NCBI GenBank assembly: GCA_031404455.1 | Contig: JANNHP010000349.1 | Location: forward strand, 1 to 34,025 | DNA from: JANNHP01 sp031404455 | Lineage (GTDB): Bacteria > Planctomycetota > JAJSAM01 > JAJVHW01 | Length of the DNA stretch: 34,025 nucleotides | Reading direction: 5' to 3' | Part shown: piece by piece, positions 1 through 14,328 of the stretch | How positions within the stretch are numbered: position 1 is the stretch's first letter | How the letters are laid out: each line of letters opens with the position of its first letter | Program-made: the position numbers and the translations under genes | The notes under the pieces: generated by a model | What the model was told of the DNA's origin: nothing | The model's database searches: none | What the model saw: the letters and a program-made list of their open reading frames with translations, nothing else

Positions 1-183
1 CTTGCCGTTGGAGAGCCGGACGCGGGCGATCTTGCGGAGCGCCGAGTTCGGCTTCTTCGGAGTCATCGTCTTGACCTGGGTGCAGACTCCCCGCTTGAAG
101 GGGCAACTCTCCAGCACCGGGCTCTTGGACTTGCGGGCGACCCTGCGGCGGCCCTTGCGCACCAGTTGGTTCATCGTCGGCAT
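1..183 (-). CDS. rpsL: 30S ribosomal protein S12, N-terminal part (runs off left edge)
   Basis: S12 is the decoding-centre protein of the small ribosomal subunit. The 61 residues visible begin MPTMNQLVRKGR and contain the family core TPKKPNSALRK, including the lysine (E. coli K42 region) where streptomycin-resistance changes usually arise; it is the sensitive-type lysine here. The remaining half of the protein lies beyond base 1. The ATG at 183 fits the family start MPT(I/M)NQLVRKG. No strong Shine-Dalgarno is present: the nearest purine run is about 17 bases upstream. It follows rpoC by 84 bases, the usual rpoBC-rpsL order, with a hairpin in the gap. Confidence 0.95.
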   Translation of the reverse strand, partial: MPTMNQLVRKGRRRVARKSKSPVLESCPFKRGVCTQVKTMTPKKPNSALRKIARVRLSNGK

Positions 184-228
184 GAGTTCGTTTTTCCGGT
201 CTCCGTCGGTAGCAAACCCAGACTTCTA

Positions 229-248
229 CTCCGGGACTGGTCCCGGAG
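229..248 (-). promoter_or_regulatory. Perfect hairpin between rpoC and rpsL
   Basis: Two 8-base arms (CTCCGGGA and TCCCGGAG) enclose the 4-base loop CTGG, 20 bases after the rpoC stop. There is no T-run after the stem on the minus strand, so this is not a classical intrinsic terminator. It could be an mRNA processing or stability element, or a partial attenuator separating rpoBC from the str operon. The structure is seen directly; the function is inference. Confidence 0.4.
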
Positions 249-267
249 CGCACTTCCTTCCGAGGCC

Positions 268-4389
<4,122 letters not shown>

Positions 4390-4442
4390 CTCGGCTCCTT
4401 CGACGGGAACTCAGGCGTCCGTGGGACGGGCAACGACCGGAT

Positions 4443-8138
<3,696 letters not shown>

Positions 8139-8190
8139 CGGTCGGTTCTCCGTGTGCGGTTGGGAATCAGGCGAGACGGCGAGGCAGCGA

Positions 8191-8206
8191 AACCCCTTCC
8201 GGGGTT
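8191..8206 (-). terminator. Attenuator-like hairpin before rpoB
   Basis: Arms AACCCC and GGGGTT form a 6-bp stem; on the transcribed strand the loop is the GNRA-type GGAA and the stem is followed by three T residues. It lies about 50 bases upstream of the rpoB start. The position matches the rplL-rpoB attenuator of enterobacteria, which lowers rpoB transcription relative to rplJL. The structure is visible; its activity as a partial terminator is inferred. Confidence 0.45.
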
Positions 8207-8239
8207 CCGGCATCCCTCACCGCCTCCGTGCCCGGGCCG

Positions 8240-8260
8240 GCTCCCCATCTTGCGGGGAGC
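8240..8260 (-). promoter_or_regulatory. Hairpin in the rplL-rpoB gap
   Basis: Seven-base arms GCTCCCC and GGGGAGC flank a 7-base loop, 28 bases after the rplL stop. Together with the second hairpin at 8191-8206 it fills most of the rplL-rpoB spacer. In E. coli the same spacer carries an RNase III processing stem and an attenuator. Whether this stem is cleaved or only protects the upstream message cannot be told from sequence. Confidence 0.4.
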
Positions 8261-8288
8261 GGTCCGGTCGGAATGGACGCGAGGTCGT

Positions 8289-8675
8289 TCAGGACAGCGA
8301 GACCTTCGCGCCGGCGGCCTCGAGCTCCGCCTTCATCTTGGCGGCCTCGTCCTTCGAAGCGTCCTCCTTCACGACGGAGGGCGCCTTGTCGACGAGGTCC
8401 TTGGCCTCCTTGAGGCCGAGGCTCGTCAGCGAGCGGACGACCTTGATCACCTGGATCTTGTTGGCTCCGACGTCGTCGAGCTTCACCTTGAAGGAGTTCT
8501 TCTCCTCGGCAGCCTCGACCGGAGCGGCGACCGCGGCGGGAGCCGCAGGGCCGGACGCGACTGCGGCTGTGACGCCGAACGTCGTCTCGATGCTCTTCTT
8601 CAGTTCGGCGAGCTGCAGAGCGTTCATGCCCTTCAGCGTCTCGATCACGGACTCTACGGGGTTTGCGGTCGACAT
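8289..8675 (-). CDS. rplL: 50S ribosomal protein L7/L12
   Basis: Stalk protein that recruits translational GTPases. It has 128 residues, the normal family length. An N-terminal dimerisation helix (about 1-35, ALQLAELKKSIE) is followed by an Ala/Pro-rich hinge (about 36-58). The C-terminal domain carries KIQVIKVVRSLTSLGLKEAKDLVD, here written in two overlapping family motifs KVVR and LGLKEAKDLV. The ATG is preceded by a very strong AGGAGG four to five bases upstream, as expected for the protein needed in four or more copies per ribosome. That site sits only 18 bases after the rplJ stop, so the two genes are cotranscribed. Confidence 0.98.
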   Translation of the reverse strand: MSTANPVESVIETLKGMNALQLAELKKSIETTFGVTAAVASGPAAPAAVAAPVEAAEEKNSFKVKLDDVGANKIQVIKVVRSLTSLGLKEAKDLVDKAPSVVKEDASKDEAAKMKAELEAAGAKVSLS

Positions 8676-8693
8676 GGTTCCTCCTGGCGCGGG

Positions 8694-9227
8694 TTAGCCC
8701 GCCTTCTCCTTCGATTCACGCACGGCATCCACCGCTCGGGCCACACCCGCGAGCAGCTCGTTCAATTGCGACGCGATCTGTTGCATCGGCGCCGACACCG
8801 CCGACGCGATCATCGCGAGCAGCTGGGGCCGGCTGGGCAGAGTGGCCAGGATCTCGACCTCCGAGGGCGAGAGCTTCCGGCCGTCCATGAAGCCACCGAG
8901 TACCGAGACCCCGGTGTCCTTGTTCTTCTTGGTCCAGTCGCTGACGATCCGGGAGACGGAAGCGGCTCCGTCGGGACCGCCGTAAGCGATGGCGCTCATG
9001 CCGTTGAAGATGTCTCCGGCACCCTTCATGTCGAGCTCGTCGAGCGCCATCCTGGCGACCCGGTTCCGCACGACCGTCATCCGCGCACCCTCGCCCCGGA
9101 GCTTCGTCCGGAGCTCGTTCGCGCGCTCGACGCTGAACTTGTCGAGCTTGAGGACGACCACGGCCCGCTCGTCGCCGAGCCGCCGCTTGAAATCGTCCTT
9201 CAGGTATCGCTTGAGTGTCTTGCTCAT
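8694..9227 (-). CDS. rplJ: 50S ribosomal protein L10
   Basis: Stalk base protein that anchors L7/L12 dimers to 23S rRNA. It has 177 residues with the family blocks ANELRTKLR and TVVRNRVARMAL (N-terminal rRNA-binding domain). A C-terminal helix (about 140-175) is where L12 dimers bind. The ATG at 9227 has GAGGG about 10 bases upstream. Only 36 bases separate it from rplA, so the long L10-binding mRNA leader known from E. coli cannot fit entirely in the spacer. Autoregulation, if present, must use sequence inside the end of rplA or act elsewhere. Confidence 0.98.
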   Translation of the reverse strand: MSKTLKRYLKDDFKRRLGDERAVVVLKLDKFSVERANELRTKLRGEGARMTVVRNRVARMALDELDMKGAGDIFNGMSAIAYGGPDGAASVSRIVSDWTKKNKDTGVSVLGGFMDGRKLSPSEVEILATLPSRPQLLAMIASAVSAPMQQIASQLNELLAGVARAVDAVRESKEKAG

Positions 9228-9263
9228 GGGGTCACACCCTCGTCGCTTTCGTCTCGCCCCTCA

Positions 9264-9950
9264 TCAGGCGAGGTCCAGTTGGACGCCGGGCCCCATCGTC
9301 GAACTGATGGTCACGCGGCGGATGTACGTGCCCTTGCTGGTGTGCGGCTTGGCGGATCGCACGCTCTCGACGAAGGCGCGGACGTTCTCCGCGATCTTGT
9401 CGGACTCGAACGACGCCTTTCCCACCGGGCCGTGCACGTTGGCCCCCGCGTCCACGCGGTACTCAACCTTGCCGCCCTTGTACGCCTTGACGGCGGCGAT
9501 CACGTCGTCGGTCACGGTGCCGGCCTTGGGCGAGGGCATCTTGCCCTGCGGGCCGAGCACCTTTCCGAGCTTGCCGACGTGACGCATCATTGCGGGGACC
9601 GCGATGGCCACGTCGAACTCGGTCCAGCCGGCGGCCACCTTCTCGACCAGTTCGGCCCCGCCGACGAAGTCGGCTCCGGCCGCCTGGGCGTCCTTGGCGC
9701 GGTCGCCCTCGGCGAACACGAGGACCGTGCGCGCCTTGCCGCCGAGCCCGTGCGGGAGCACCACGCTCCCGCGGACCTGCTGGTCGCCCTTCTTCGGATC
9801 GACCCCCAGGCGCATCGCGACCTCGACGGTCTCGTCGAACTTCGCGTTGGCGTTCGCCTTCACGAGCCCGACGGCCTCGCCGATCACGTATCGCTTCGCG
9901 CGGTCAACGCGCGACAACGCTGCCCGGTATCTCTTCGAACGTCCAGCCAT
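9264..9950 (-). CDS. rplA: 50S ribosomal protein L1
   Basis: L1 stalk protein of the large subunit, and a translational repressor of its own operon in several bacteria. It has 228 residues. Landmarks are the early RYRAALSRVDRAKRY, GSVVLPHGLGGKARTVLVFA, the domain II block GKLGKVLGPQGKMPSPKAGTV, and the C-terminal THGP-like block STMGPGVQLDLA. The ATG at 9950 has a strong GAGGAG four bases upstream. The upstream gap to rplK is 111 bases, unusually long for this operon, and contains a hairpin close to the ribosome binding site. Confidence 0.98.
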   Translation of the reverse strand: MAGRSKRYRAALSRVDRAKRYVIGEAVGLVKANANAKFDETVEVAMRLGVDPKKGDQQVRGSVVLPHGLGGKARTVLVFAEGDRAKDAQAAGADFVGGAELVEKVAAGWTEFDVAIAVPAMMRHVGKLGKVLGPQGKMPSPKAGTVTDDVIAAVKAYKGGKVEYRVDAGANVHGPVGKASFESDKIAENVRAFVESVRSAKPHTSKGTYIRRVTISSTMGPGVQLDLA

Positions 9951-9970
9951 GCTTCTCCTCGCTCCCCGGA

Positions 9971-9995
9971 GGACCGCTCAGCCTTCAGCGGGTCC
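9971..9995 (-). promoter_or_regulatory. Hairpin in the rplK-rplA spacer near the rplA ribosome binding site
   Basis: On the minus strand GGACC(C)GCT pairs with AGCGGTCC: eight base pairs with one bulged C and an 8-base loop, about 20 bases before the rplA start. An asymmetric bulged stem next to a start site is the kind of structure ribosomal protein L1 uses for feedback control. The exact L1 recognition features were not established here, so this is only a candidate. Confidence 0.3.
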
Positions 9996-10061
9996 GGGTC
10001 CTAACGCGATGTGTCTTTGCAGGCGCGGAGACAGTCCCCCCGCCGCGTCTGAGAACTCCTG

Positions 10062-10490
10062 TCAGCCCTCCACTCCGATTCCGGAGGACCTCGCGGTGCC
10101 TTCGATCATGCGGACGGCAGCGTCGAGCGACGCGGCACCGAGGTCCGCCATCTTCAGCTTCGCGATCTCCTCGCACTGCTTGCGCGTCACCGTGGCCACC
10201 TTCTCGCGGCCCGGCGTCGCGGCGCCCTTCGCAAGCTGTGCCGCGCGCTTCAGCAGCACTGCTGCGGGCGGCGACTTCAGGATGAAGTCGAAGCTGCGGT
10301 CCTTGTACACCGAGATGATCACCGGCAGGACGAGGCCCATCTGGTCCTTCGTCTTGTCGTTGAACTGCTTGACGAACTGACCGATGTTCACGCCGTGCTG
10401 ACCGAGCGCCGGGCCGACCGGGGGTGCGGGCGTGCACTGCCCGCCGGGCACCTGCAGCTTGATCTTCGCGGTGAGTTCCTTCTTCGCCAT
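10062..10490 (-). CDS. rplK: 50S ribosomal protein L11
   Basis: GTPase-centre protein and target of thiopeptide antibiotics; it is also needed for RelA activation in bacteria that have RelA. The 142-residue product is standard length. It has the proline-rich N-terminal loop TPAPPVGPALGQHGVNI and the C-terminal rRNA-binding domain with KMADLGAASLDAAVRMIEGTARSSGI. The residue before TPAPP is Cys where Ala is common. The ATG at 10490 is preceded by GGAG at 6 bases. Operon order is nusG, rplK, rplA. Confidence 0.98.
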   Translation of the reverse strand: MAKKELTAKIKLQVPGGQCTPAPPVGPALGQHGVNIGQFVKQFNDKTKDQMGLVLPVIISVYKDRSFDFILKSPPAAVLLKRAAQLAKGAATPGREKVATVTRKQCEEIAKLKMADLGAASLDAAVRMIEGTARSSGIGVEG

Positions 10491-10531
10491 TCTCGTCTCC
10501 GTTCAAACCGTCGCGGGCACGGCCATCTCCG

Positions 10532-11062
10532 TCAGATCGCCTCGACCTGCCAGTACTCGAGCTCCACCGGGGTCGGCCGGCCGAAGATCGTCACGATGAC
10601 CTTGACCAGGCCCTTGTCGGGGAAGACCTCGTCGACGATTCCGTCGAAGCTCTCGAAGGGGCCTTCCTTGATCTTCACCGACTCGCCCTTCTCGAACTGG
10701 ATCTTGACCTTCGGCTTCTCCTGCGTCCGCTCCATCTCGCCGAGCAGCTTCTCGACCTCGTGAGGCTCCATGGGCGCCGGGCGCCCGTGCGCCCCGACGA
10801 AGTCGCCGATGCCCGAGGTCTCGCGGATGAGGAACCAGACGTCGTCGCCGAAGTCCATCTGGACGAGCACGTAGCCGGGGTACATCTTCCGCTTGTAATT
10901 CTTCTTCCGGCCGCCCTTGATCTCCGAGATGGTCTCGGTCGGCACCAGCACCCGCGGCAGCTTGGCGTCGAGCCCCGCCGCGGCGACGCGCTTGCGCAGA
11001 TTCTCGCAGACGCGGTCCTCGCGGCCGCTCTGCACACGCAACACGTACCAATTGAGACCCAT
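10532..11062 (-). CDS. nusG: Transcription termination/antitermination protein NusG
   Basis: Universal elongation factor that binds RNA polymerase across the clamp and links it to Rho or the ribosome. It has 176 residues. The N-terminal NGN domain (about 1-115) begins NWYVLRVQSGREDRV and has the hallmark MYPGYVLVQM. A C-terminal KOW domain (about 125-176) reads GESVKIKEGPFESFDGIV. There is no inserted domain between them. The ATG at 11062 has GGAG at 6 bases. It lies directly between secE and rplK as in most bacteria. Confidence 0.98.
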   Translation of the reverse strand: MGLNWYVLRVQSGREDRVCENLRKRVAAAGLDAKLPRVLVPTETISEIKGGRKKNYKRKMYPGYVLVQMDFGDDVWFLIRETSGIGDFVGAHGRPAPMEPHEVEKLLGEMERTQEKPKVKIQFEKGESVKIKEGPFESFDGIVDEVFPDKGLVKVIVTIFGRPTPVELEYWQVEAI

Positions 11063-11087
11063 GGGAGACTCCGGCTGCCGTTCCCGG

Positions 11088-11567
11088 CTAGCCCTGGACG
11101 AAGAGTTCGATGAAGCCCTTGATGACGAGGTCGTAGACGAGGATCGTCGTCACGATCATGAACGTGAAGCCGGTGACCACGAGCGTGCTCTGCCATGCGT
11201 CCGAGGGCGACGGCCAGGAGACCTTCCGCAGTTCCGTCTCCATGTCGATGAGGAGTTCGGCCCAGCGCTCCCGGTTGAGGAACCGCCACCACCCGAGGGA
11301 CAGGAGGACGAGAAGCACGGCAGCGATGACGAAGGCGACGGAGAGGTTCTCGTTGAGGACGACCGCGTTGACCCGCCAGCCGTCCTTGTCGACCGCGTCG
11401 AGGTACGCGACGTTGATCGGCAGCCCGCCCTTGGGCCAGATCGACGGGTCGCCGATCGTGCGCATGAGCGAACGACAGCCCCAAGCGATGAGGAAGAGGC
11501 CCGAGAGGAGCGCGACCAGGCGCGAGGTACGCCCCTGATCGGGTTTGTGGGACGCCAGGAAGCTCAA
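11088..11567 (-). CDS. secE: Preprotein translocase subunit SecE, three predicted membrane spans
   Basis: SecE clamps SecY in the Sec translocon. The conserved amphipathic helix plus membrane span is at the C terminus (ETELRKVSWPSPSDAW at about 110-125; span about 127-150). In front of it are two further hydrophobic segments (about 17-31 and 76-94) joined by a 44-residue hydrophilic loop, so the 159-residue protein is far longer than the single-span SecE of about 60-70 residues. The start codon is TTG at 11567. It is supported by GGAG 6 bases upstream, and the next methionine would remove the first span. It lies between tRNA-Trp and nusG. Confidence 0.93.
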   Translation of the reverse strand: MSFLASHKPDQGRTSRLVALLSGLFLIAWGCRSLMRTIGDPSIWPKGGLPINVAYLDAVDKDGWRVNAVVLNENLSVAFVIAAVLLVLLSLGWWRFLNRERWAELLIDMETELRKVSWPSPSDAWQSTLVVTGFTFMIVTTILVYDLVIKGFIELFVQG

Positions 11568-11598
11568 TGTGTTCTCCGATGGACGGCTTCAGGTTCGG

Positions 11599-11671
11599 CA
11601 GGACGCGAGGGACTCGAACCCACAACCTGTCGGTTTGGAACCGACTGCTCTACCAATTGAGCTAGCGTCCT
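11599..11671 (-). tRNA. tRNA-Trp (CCA anticodon)
   Basis: Complete cloverleaf of 73 bases. The seven-base acceptor arms AGGACGC and GCGTCCT pair perfectly. The anticodon stem GTCGG/CCGAC holds loop TTCCAAA with anticodon CCA, and the T loop is GGTTCGAGTC-like. The discriminator base is G, as required for bacterial TrpRS. The CCA tail is not encoded (CCG follows). Its position between rpmG and secE is widely conserved. Confidence 0.97.
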
Positions 11672-11701
11672 TTCGCCGACCGACTTCTCGGGAGGCAGAC
11701 G

Positions 11702-11723
11702 GAACCGCTCGCTCGGAGCGTTC
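11702..11723 (-). promoter_or_regulatory. Bulged hairpin between rpmG and tRNA-Trp
   Basis: On the minus strand GAACGCTC pairs with GAGCG(G)TTC across a 5-base loop, giving eight pairs with one bulge, starting six bases after the rpmG stop codon. No T-run follows. It may mark the 3' end or a processing point of the tuf-rpmG message before the tRNA. Low confidence as a functional element. Confidence 0.25.
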
Positions 11724-11729
11724 GGCTCC

Positions 11730-11894
11730 CTACTTCTTCTTCTCCTTGTGCTCCACGTGTTTGCGGCACGTCGAGCAGTACTTCGAGAGGTCGAGCTTGT
11801 AGGTGCCCTTGGTCTTGCGCTCGGTCCGGTAGTTCCGGTTGCCGCAGTCGGGGCACTCCAGGCTCACCCGCTCCCGGTTCGTAGACTTCGCCAC
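11730..11894 (-). CDS. rpmG: 50S ribosomal protein L33, zinc-binding form
   Basis: Small large-subunit protein of 54 residues, starting with GTG and reading (M)AKSTNRERVSLECPDCGNRN and ending HVEHKEKKK. Two CxxC pairs (CPDC and CSTC) show the zinc-containing C+ form of L33. It begins 7 bases after the tuf stop codon, so it is cotranscribed with tuf and probably translationally coupled; only a weak Shine-Dalgarno (TAGG in the tuf stop region) is present. The tuf-rpmG-tRNA-Trp-secE-nusG order is common in bacteria and supports the call. Confidence 0.95.
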   Translation of the reverse strand: MAKSTNRERVSLECPDCGNRNYRTERKTKGTYKLDLSKYCSTCRKHVEHKEKKK

Positions 11895-11901
11895 CGGGAG
11901 C

Positions 11902-13104
11902 CTACTTCAGGACCTTCGTCACGCGGCCCGCGCCGACCGTGCGACCGCCTTCGCGGATGGCGAAGCGAACGCCCTCCTCCATCGCGATCGGCTGAATCAG
12001 CTCGACGTTCATCGTGACGTTGTCGCCCGGGAGCACCATCTCGGCACCCTTGATCTCCGTGACGGCGCCCGTCACGTCGGTGGTGCGGAAGTAGAACTGC
12101 GGACGATAGCCCTTCGTGAAGTGCGTGTGACGGCCGCCCTCGTCCTTCGTCAGGATGTAGACGGTCGACTCGAAGTCCGTGTGCGGCGTGATCGACTTCG
12201 GCGCTGCGAGCACCATGCCGCGCTGGATCTGCTCCTTCTCGATGCCGCGCAGGAGGATGCCGACGTTGTCGCCGGCCTGGCCCTGGTCGAGCATCTTCTG
12301 GAACATCTCGACGCCGGTGCAGGTCGTCTCGAGGATCTCCGGACGCAGTCCGATGACCTGGAGCGGCTCGCCGACCTTGACCACGCCGCGCTCGATGCGG
12401 CCCGTGGCGACCGTGCCGCGGCCCTTGATCGAGAACACGTCCTCGATCGGCATGAGGAACGGCTTGTCCGTCTCGCGCTTGGGAATGGGGATGTACTCGT
12501 CGAGCGCCTTCATGAGCTCGAAGATCGGCTTGCAGGCCGGGTCGTCGGCGCTCGTGGTGTTGAGCGCCGGGAGTGCGGCGCCGCGAATGACGGGGCTCTT
12601 GTCGCCGGGGAACTCGTACTCGCTGAGCAGTTCGCGAACCTCGAGCTCGACGAGGTCGAGAAGCTCGGGATCGTCCACGAGATCGCACTTGTTCAGCCAG
12701 ACGACGATGCACGGCACGCCGACCTGGCGAGCGAGCAGGATGTGCTCGCGCGTCTGGGGCATCGGACCGTCGCCCGCGTCCACGACGAGGATGGCGCCGT
12801 CCATCTGCGCCGCACCCGTGATCATGTTCTTGATGTAGTCCGCGTGACCCGGGCAGTCGACGTGGGCGTAGTGGCGGTTCGCCGTCTCGTACTCCACGTG
12901 AGCAGCCGCGATGGTGACGGTCTTCGACGCGTCGCGCACCGTGCCGCCCTTGGCGATGTCGGCGTACTCCTTGAACTTGGCCCAGCCCTTGTGGGACAGG
13001 ACCTTCAAGATCGACGCCGTCGTGGTCGTCTTGCCATGGTCGATGTGACCGATCGTGCCCACGTTGACGTGGGGCTTGTTGCGGACGAACGTTTCCTTGG
13101 CCAT
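11902..13104 (-). CDS. tuf: Elongation factor Tu
   Basis: GTPase that delivers aminoacyl-tRNA to the ribosome, 400 residues. G1 GHIDHGKT, G3 DCPGHADY and G4 NKCD are all present, followed by the usual domain 2 and 3 blocks (GRGTVATGRIERG, GYRPQFYFRTTDVTG, FAIREGGRTVGAG). Switch I is atypical: the near-universal RGITI is KTVTI, preceded by YADIAKGGTVRDAS. The magnesium-binding threonine is kept. I recall the same switch I in planctomycete EF-Tu. The ATG at 13104 is supported by GGAGAGG at 7 bases; an in-frame extension to 13221 would run through tRNA-Thr and is rejected. Confidence 0.98.
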   Translation of the reverse strand: MAKETFVRNKPHVNVGTIGHIDHGKTTTTASILKVLSHKGWAKFKEYADIAKGGTVRDASKTVTIAAAHVEYETANRHYAHVDCPGHADYIKNMITGAAQMDGAILVVDAGDGPMPQTREHILLARQVGVPCIVVWLNKCDLVDDPELLDLVELEVRELLSEYEFPGDKSPVIRGAALPALNTTSADDPACKPIFELMKALDEYIPIPKRETDKPFLMPIEDVFSIKGRGTVATGRIERGVVKVGEPLQVIGLRPEILETTCTGVEMFQKMLDQGQAGDNVGILLRGIEKEQIQRGMVLAAPKSITPHTDFESTVYILTKDEGGRHTHFTKGYRPQFYFRTTDVTGAVTEIKGAEMVLPGDNVTMNVELIQPIAMEEGVRFAIREGGRTVGAGRVTKVLK

Positions 13105-13176
13105 CGTGCCTCTCCGTTTCTCCGATCGCGGGCGCCCTTCCGAGGGCGCCTGTTGTTCACGTCTTCCTGAGGTGCC

Positions 13177-13251
13177 TGGAGCTGCCGTCGGGGCTTGAAC
13201 CCGAGACCTCCTCCTTACCAAGGAGGTGCTCTACCACTGAGCTACGGCAGC
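13177..13251 (-). tRNA. tRNA-Thr (GGT anticodon)
   Basis: Cloverleaf of 72 bases plus an encoded CCA. Acceptor arms GCTGCCG/CGGCAGC pair fully. The anticodon stem CCTCC/GGAGG encloses TTGGTAA, giving anticodon GGT, and the T loop is TTCAAGC. It lies 72 bases upstream of the tuf start, in the place of thrT upstream of tufB in E. coli, and is probably processed from the tuf transcript. Confidence 0.97.
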
Positions 13252-13340
13252 GGCGGCTCCGGGTGCCCCGTTCGGACTCTCCCGCGATCGAAAACCTGGT
13301 CTTCCTCTCTGTACGTGCCAGCAAGCTCTCTACGACAGGA

Positions 13341-13400
13341 CTGCCTGCATGACGACCGTCTGCACCACGGCTGCCTGCATCACGACCGACCTCGTCACGG
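13341..13400 (-). repeat. Imperfect tandem repeat, two 30-base units, between tRNA-Thr and tRNA-Gly
   Basis: Two adjacent 30-base units both start CTGCCTGCAT and continue (G/C)ACGACCG, so 17 of the first 18 positions agree, and both end CACGG. The repeat occupies part of the 197-base spacer between two tRNA genes, where no gene is visible. A role in promoter function or simple replication slippage are both possible. Confidence 0.5.
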
Positions 13401-13448
13401 CCTCCCCCCGCGCCGCTCGCGAGGGCCCGATCTCATCCCTTCGCGCCG

Positions 13449-13522
13449 TGGAGCGGGCGAAGGGAATCGAACCCTCGTAAGTAGCTTGGAAGGCTACCGC
13501 TCTACCATTGAGCTACGCCCGC
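13449..13522 (-). tRNA. tRNA-Gly (TCC anticodon)
   Basis: Cloverleaf of 71 bases plus an encoded CCA. Acceptor arms GCGGGCG/CGCCCGC pair fully. The anticodon stem GTAGC/GCTAC holds loop CTTCCAA, anticodon TCC. The T arm is GAGGG-TTCGATT-CCCTT, closing with one G-T pair. It matches glyT in the E. coli tufB tRNA array in both position and anticodon. Confidence 0.97.
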
Positions 13523-13661
13523 CCGGAGCACGGCCTCGTCCCGGAGCTCGATTGGAGGGTCTCTGTCGACCCGCCCGAGCCCGCCCGCGACGGTTCCGAG
13601 CGCCGGTTCGGCGCGAAACCTCGAAACTGTAGGCATGAGGGGGTGGGTCGCCAACATTTTG

Positions 13662-14324
13662 TCACCCCTGCTCTCCCGTCGAGCCCGCGGCGGCGCGCCG
13701 ACGGGCCGAACGCTCGCGCAGGAAGGAGATGCCGGGAGGGACCACGGCGAACAGGACGATCCCCAGCACGACCCAGCGAACCGCTCCCTCCGCGACTCCC
13801 GCGAGCTGATAGCCGAGGACGAGGAACGTCGGCACCCAGAGCAGCGTCCCGATGACGCTGAAACAGACGAACCGCGGGTACTTCATGGCGCCGACTCCGG
13901 CCACGAACGGCGCGAACGTCCGGATCACCACCAGGAATCGGCAGAGGATCACGGTCTTCCCGCCGTGCCGGTCGTAGAACCCCTGCGCCTTGAGCAGGTG
14001 CTTGCGGTTCAGGAGGCGCGACGTCTCGCTGCTGAAGACCTTGGGTCCGATCCACCTTCCGACCCAGTAGTTCGTGGAGTCGCCGAGGATCGCCGCGACG
14101 CACATCACCGTCCCGGCGACCCAGAGGTCGATGGGCGTCTCGGCGGGGCGCGCCAGCGCGCCGACGGCGAGGAGGAGCGAATCGCCTGGAAGGAACGGCA
14201 CGATCACGAGCCCGGTCTCGGCGAAGATCACCACGAAGAGCAGCACGTAGAACCAGCCGCCCATGGAGTTGGCCCAGTCGCTGAGATACCGGTCGAGGTG
14301 CAGGAGGACGTCGAAGACGATCAC
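13662..14324 (-). CDS. DedA family membrane protein, downstream copy
   Basis: DedA/SNARE-associated proteins are inner-membrane proteins; some move undecaprenyl phosphate or phospholipids across the membrane and need proton motive force. The 220-residue product has the family signature ETGLVIVPFLPGDSLL (about 36-51), an early hydrophobic segment, NYWVGRWIG, and CRFLVVIRTFAPFVAGVG. In the second block the usual proline of RFxPxxR is replaced by valine, unlike the neighbour. It starts with GTG four bases after the stop of the adjacent DedA gene, so the two are a translationally linked tandem duplicate. The C-terminal tail is Arg-rich. The exact substrate is unknown. Confidence 0.9.
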   Translation of the reverse strand: MIVFDVLLHLDRYLSDWANSMGGWFYVLLFVVIFAETGLVIVPFLPGDSLLLAVGALARPAETPIDLWVAGTVMCVAAILGDSTNYWVGRWIGPKVFSSETSRLLNRKHLLKAQGFYDRHGGKTVILCRFLVVIRTFAPFVAGVGAMKYPRFVCFSVIGTLLWVPTFLVLGYQLAGVAEGAVRWVVLGIVLFAVVPPGISFLRERSARRRAAAGSTGEQG

Positions 14325-14328
14325 GCCG

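Noticed and set aside
13105..13221. Upstream in-frame extension of tuf
   Set aside because: It would translate through tRNA-Thr; the ATG at 13104 has a good ribosome binding site and the family N terminus.
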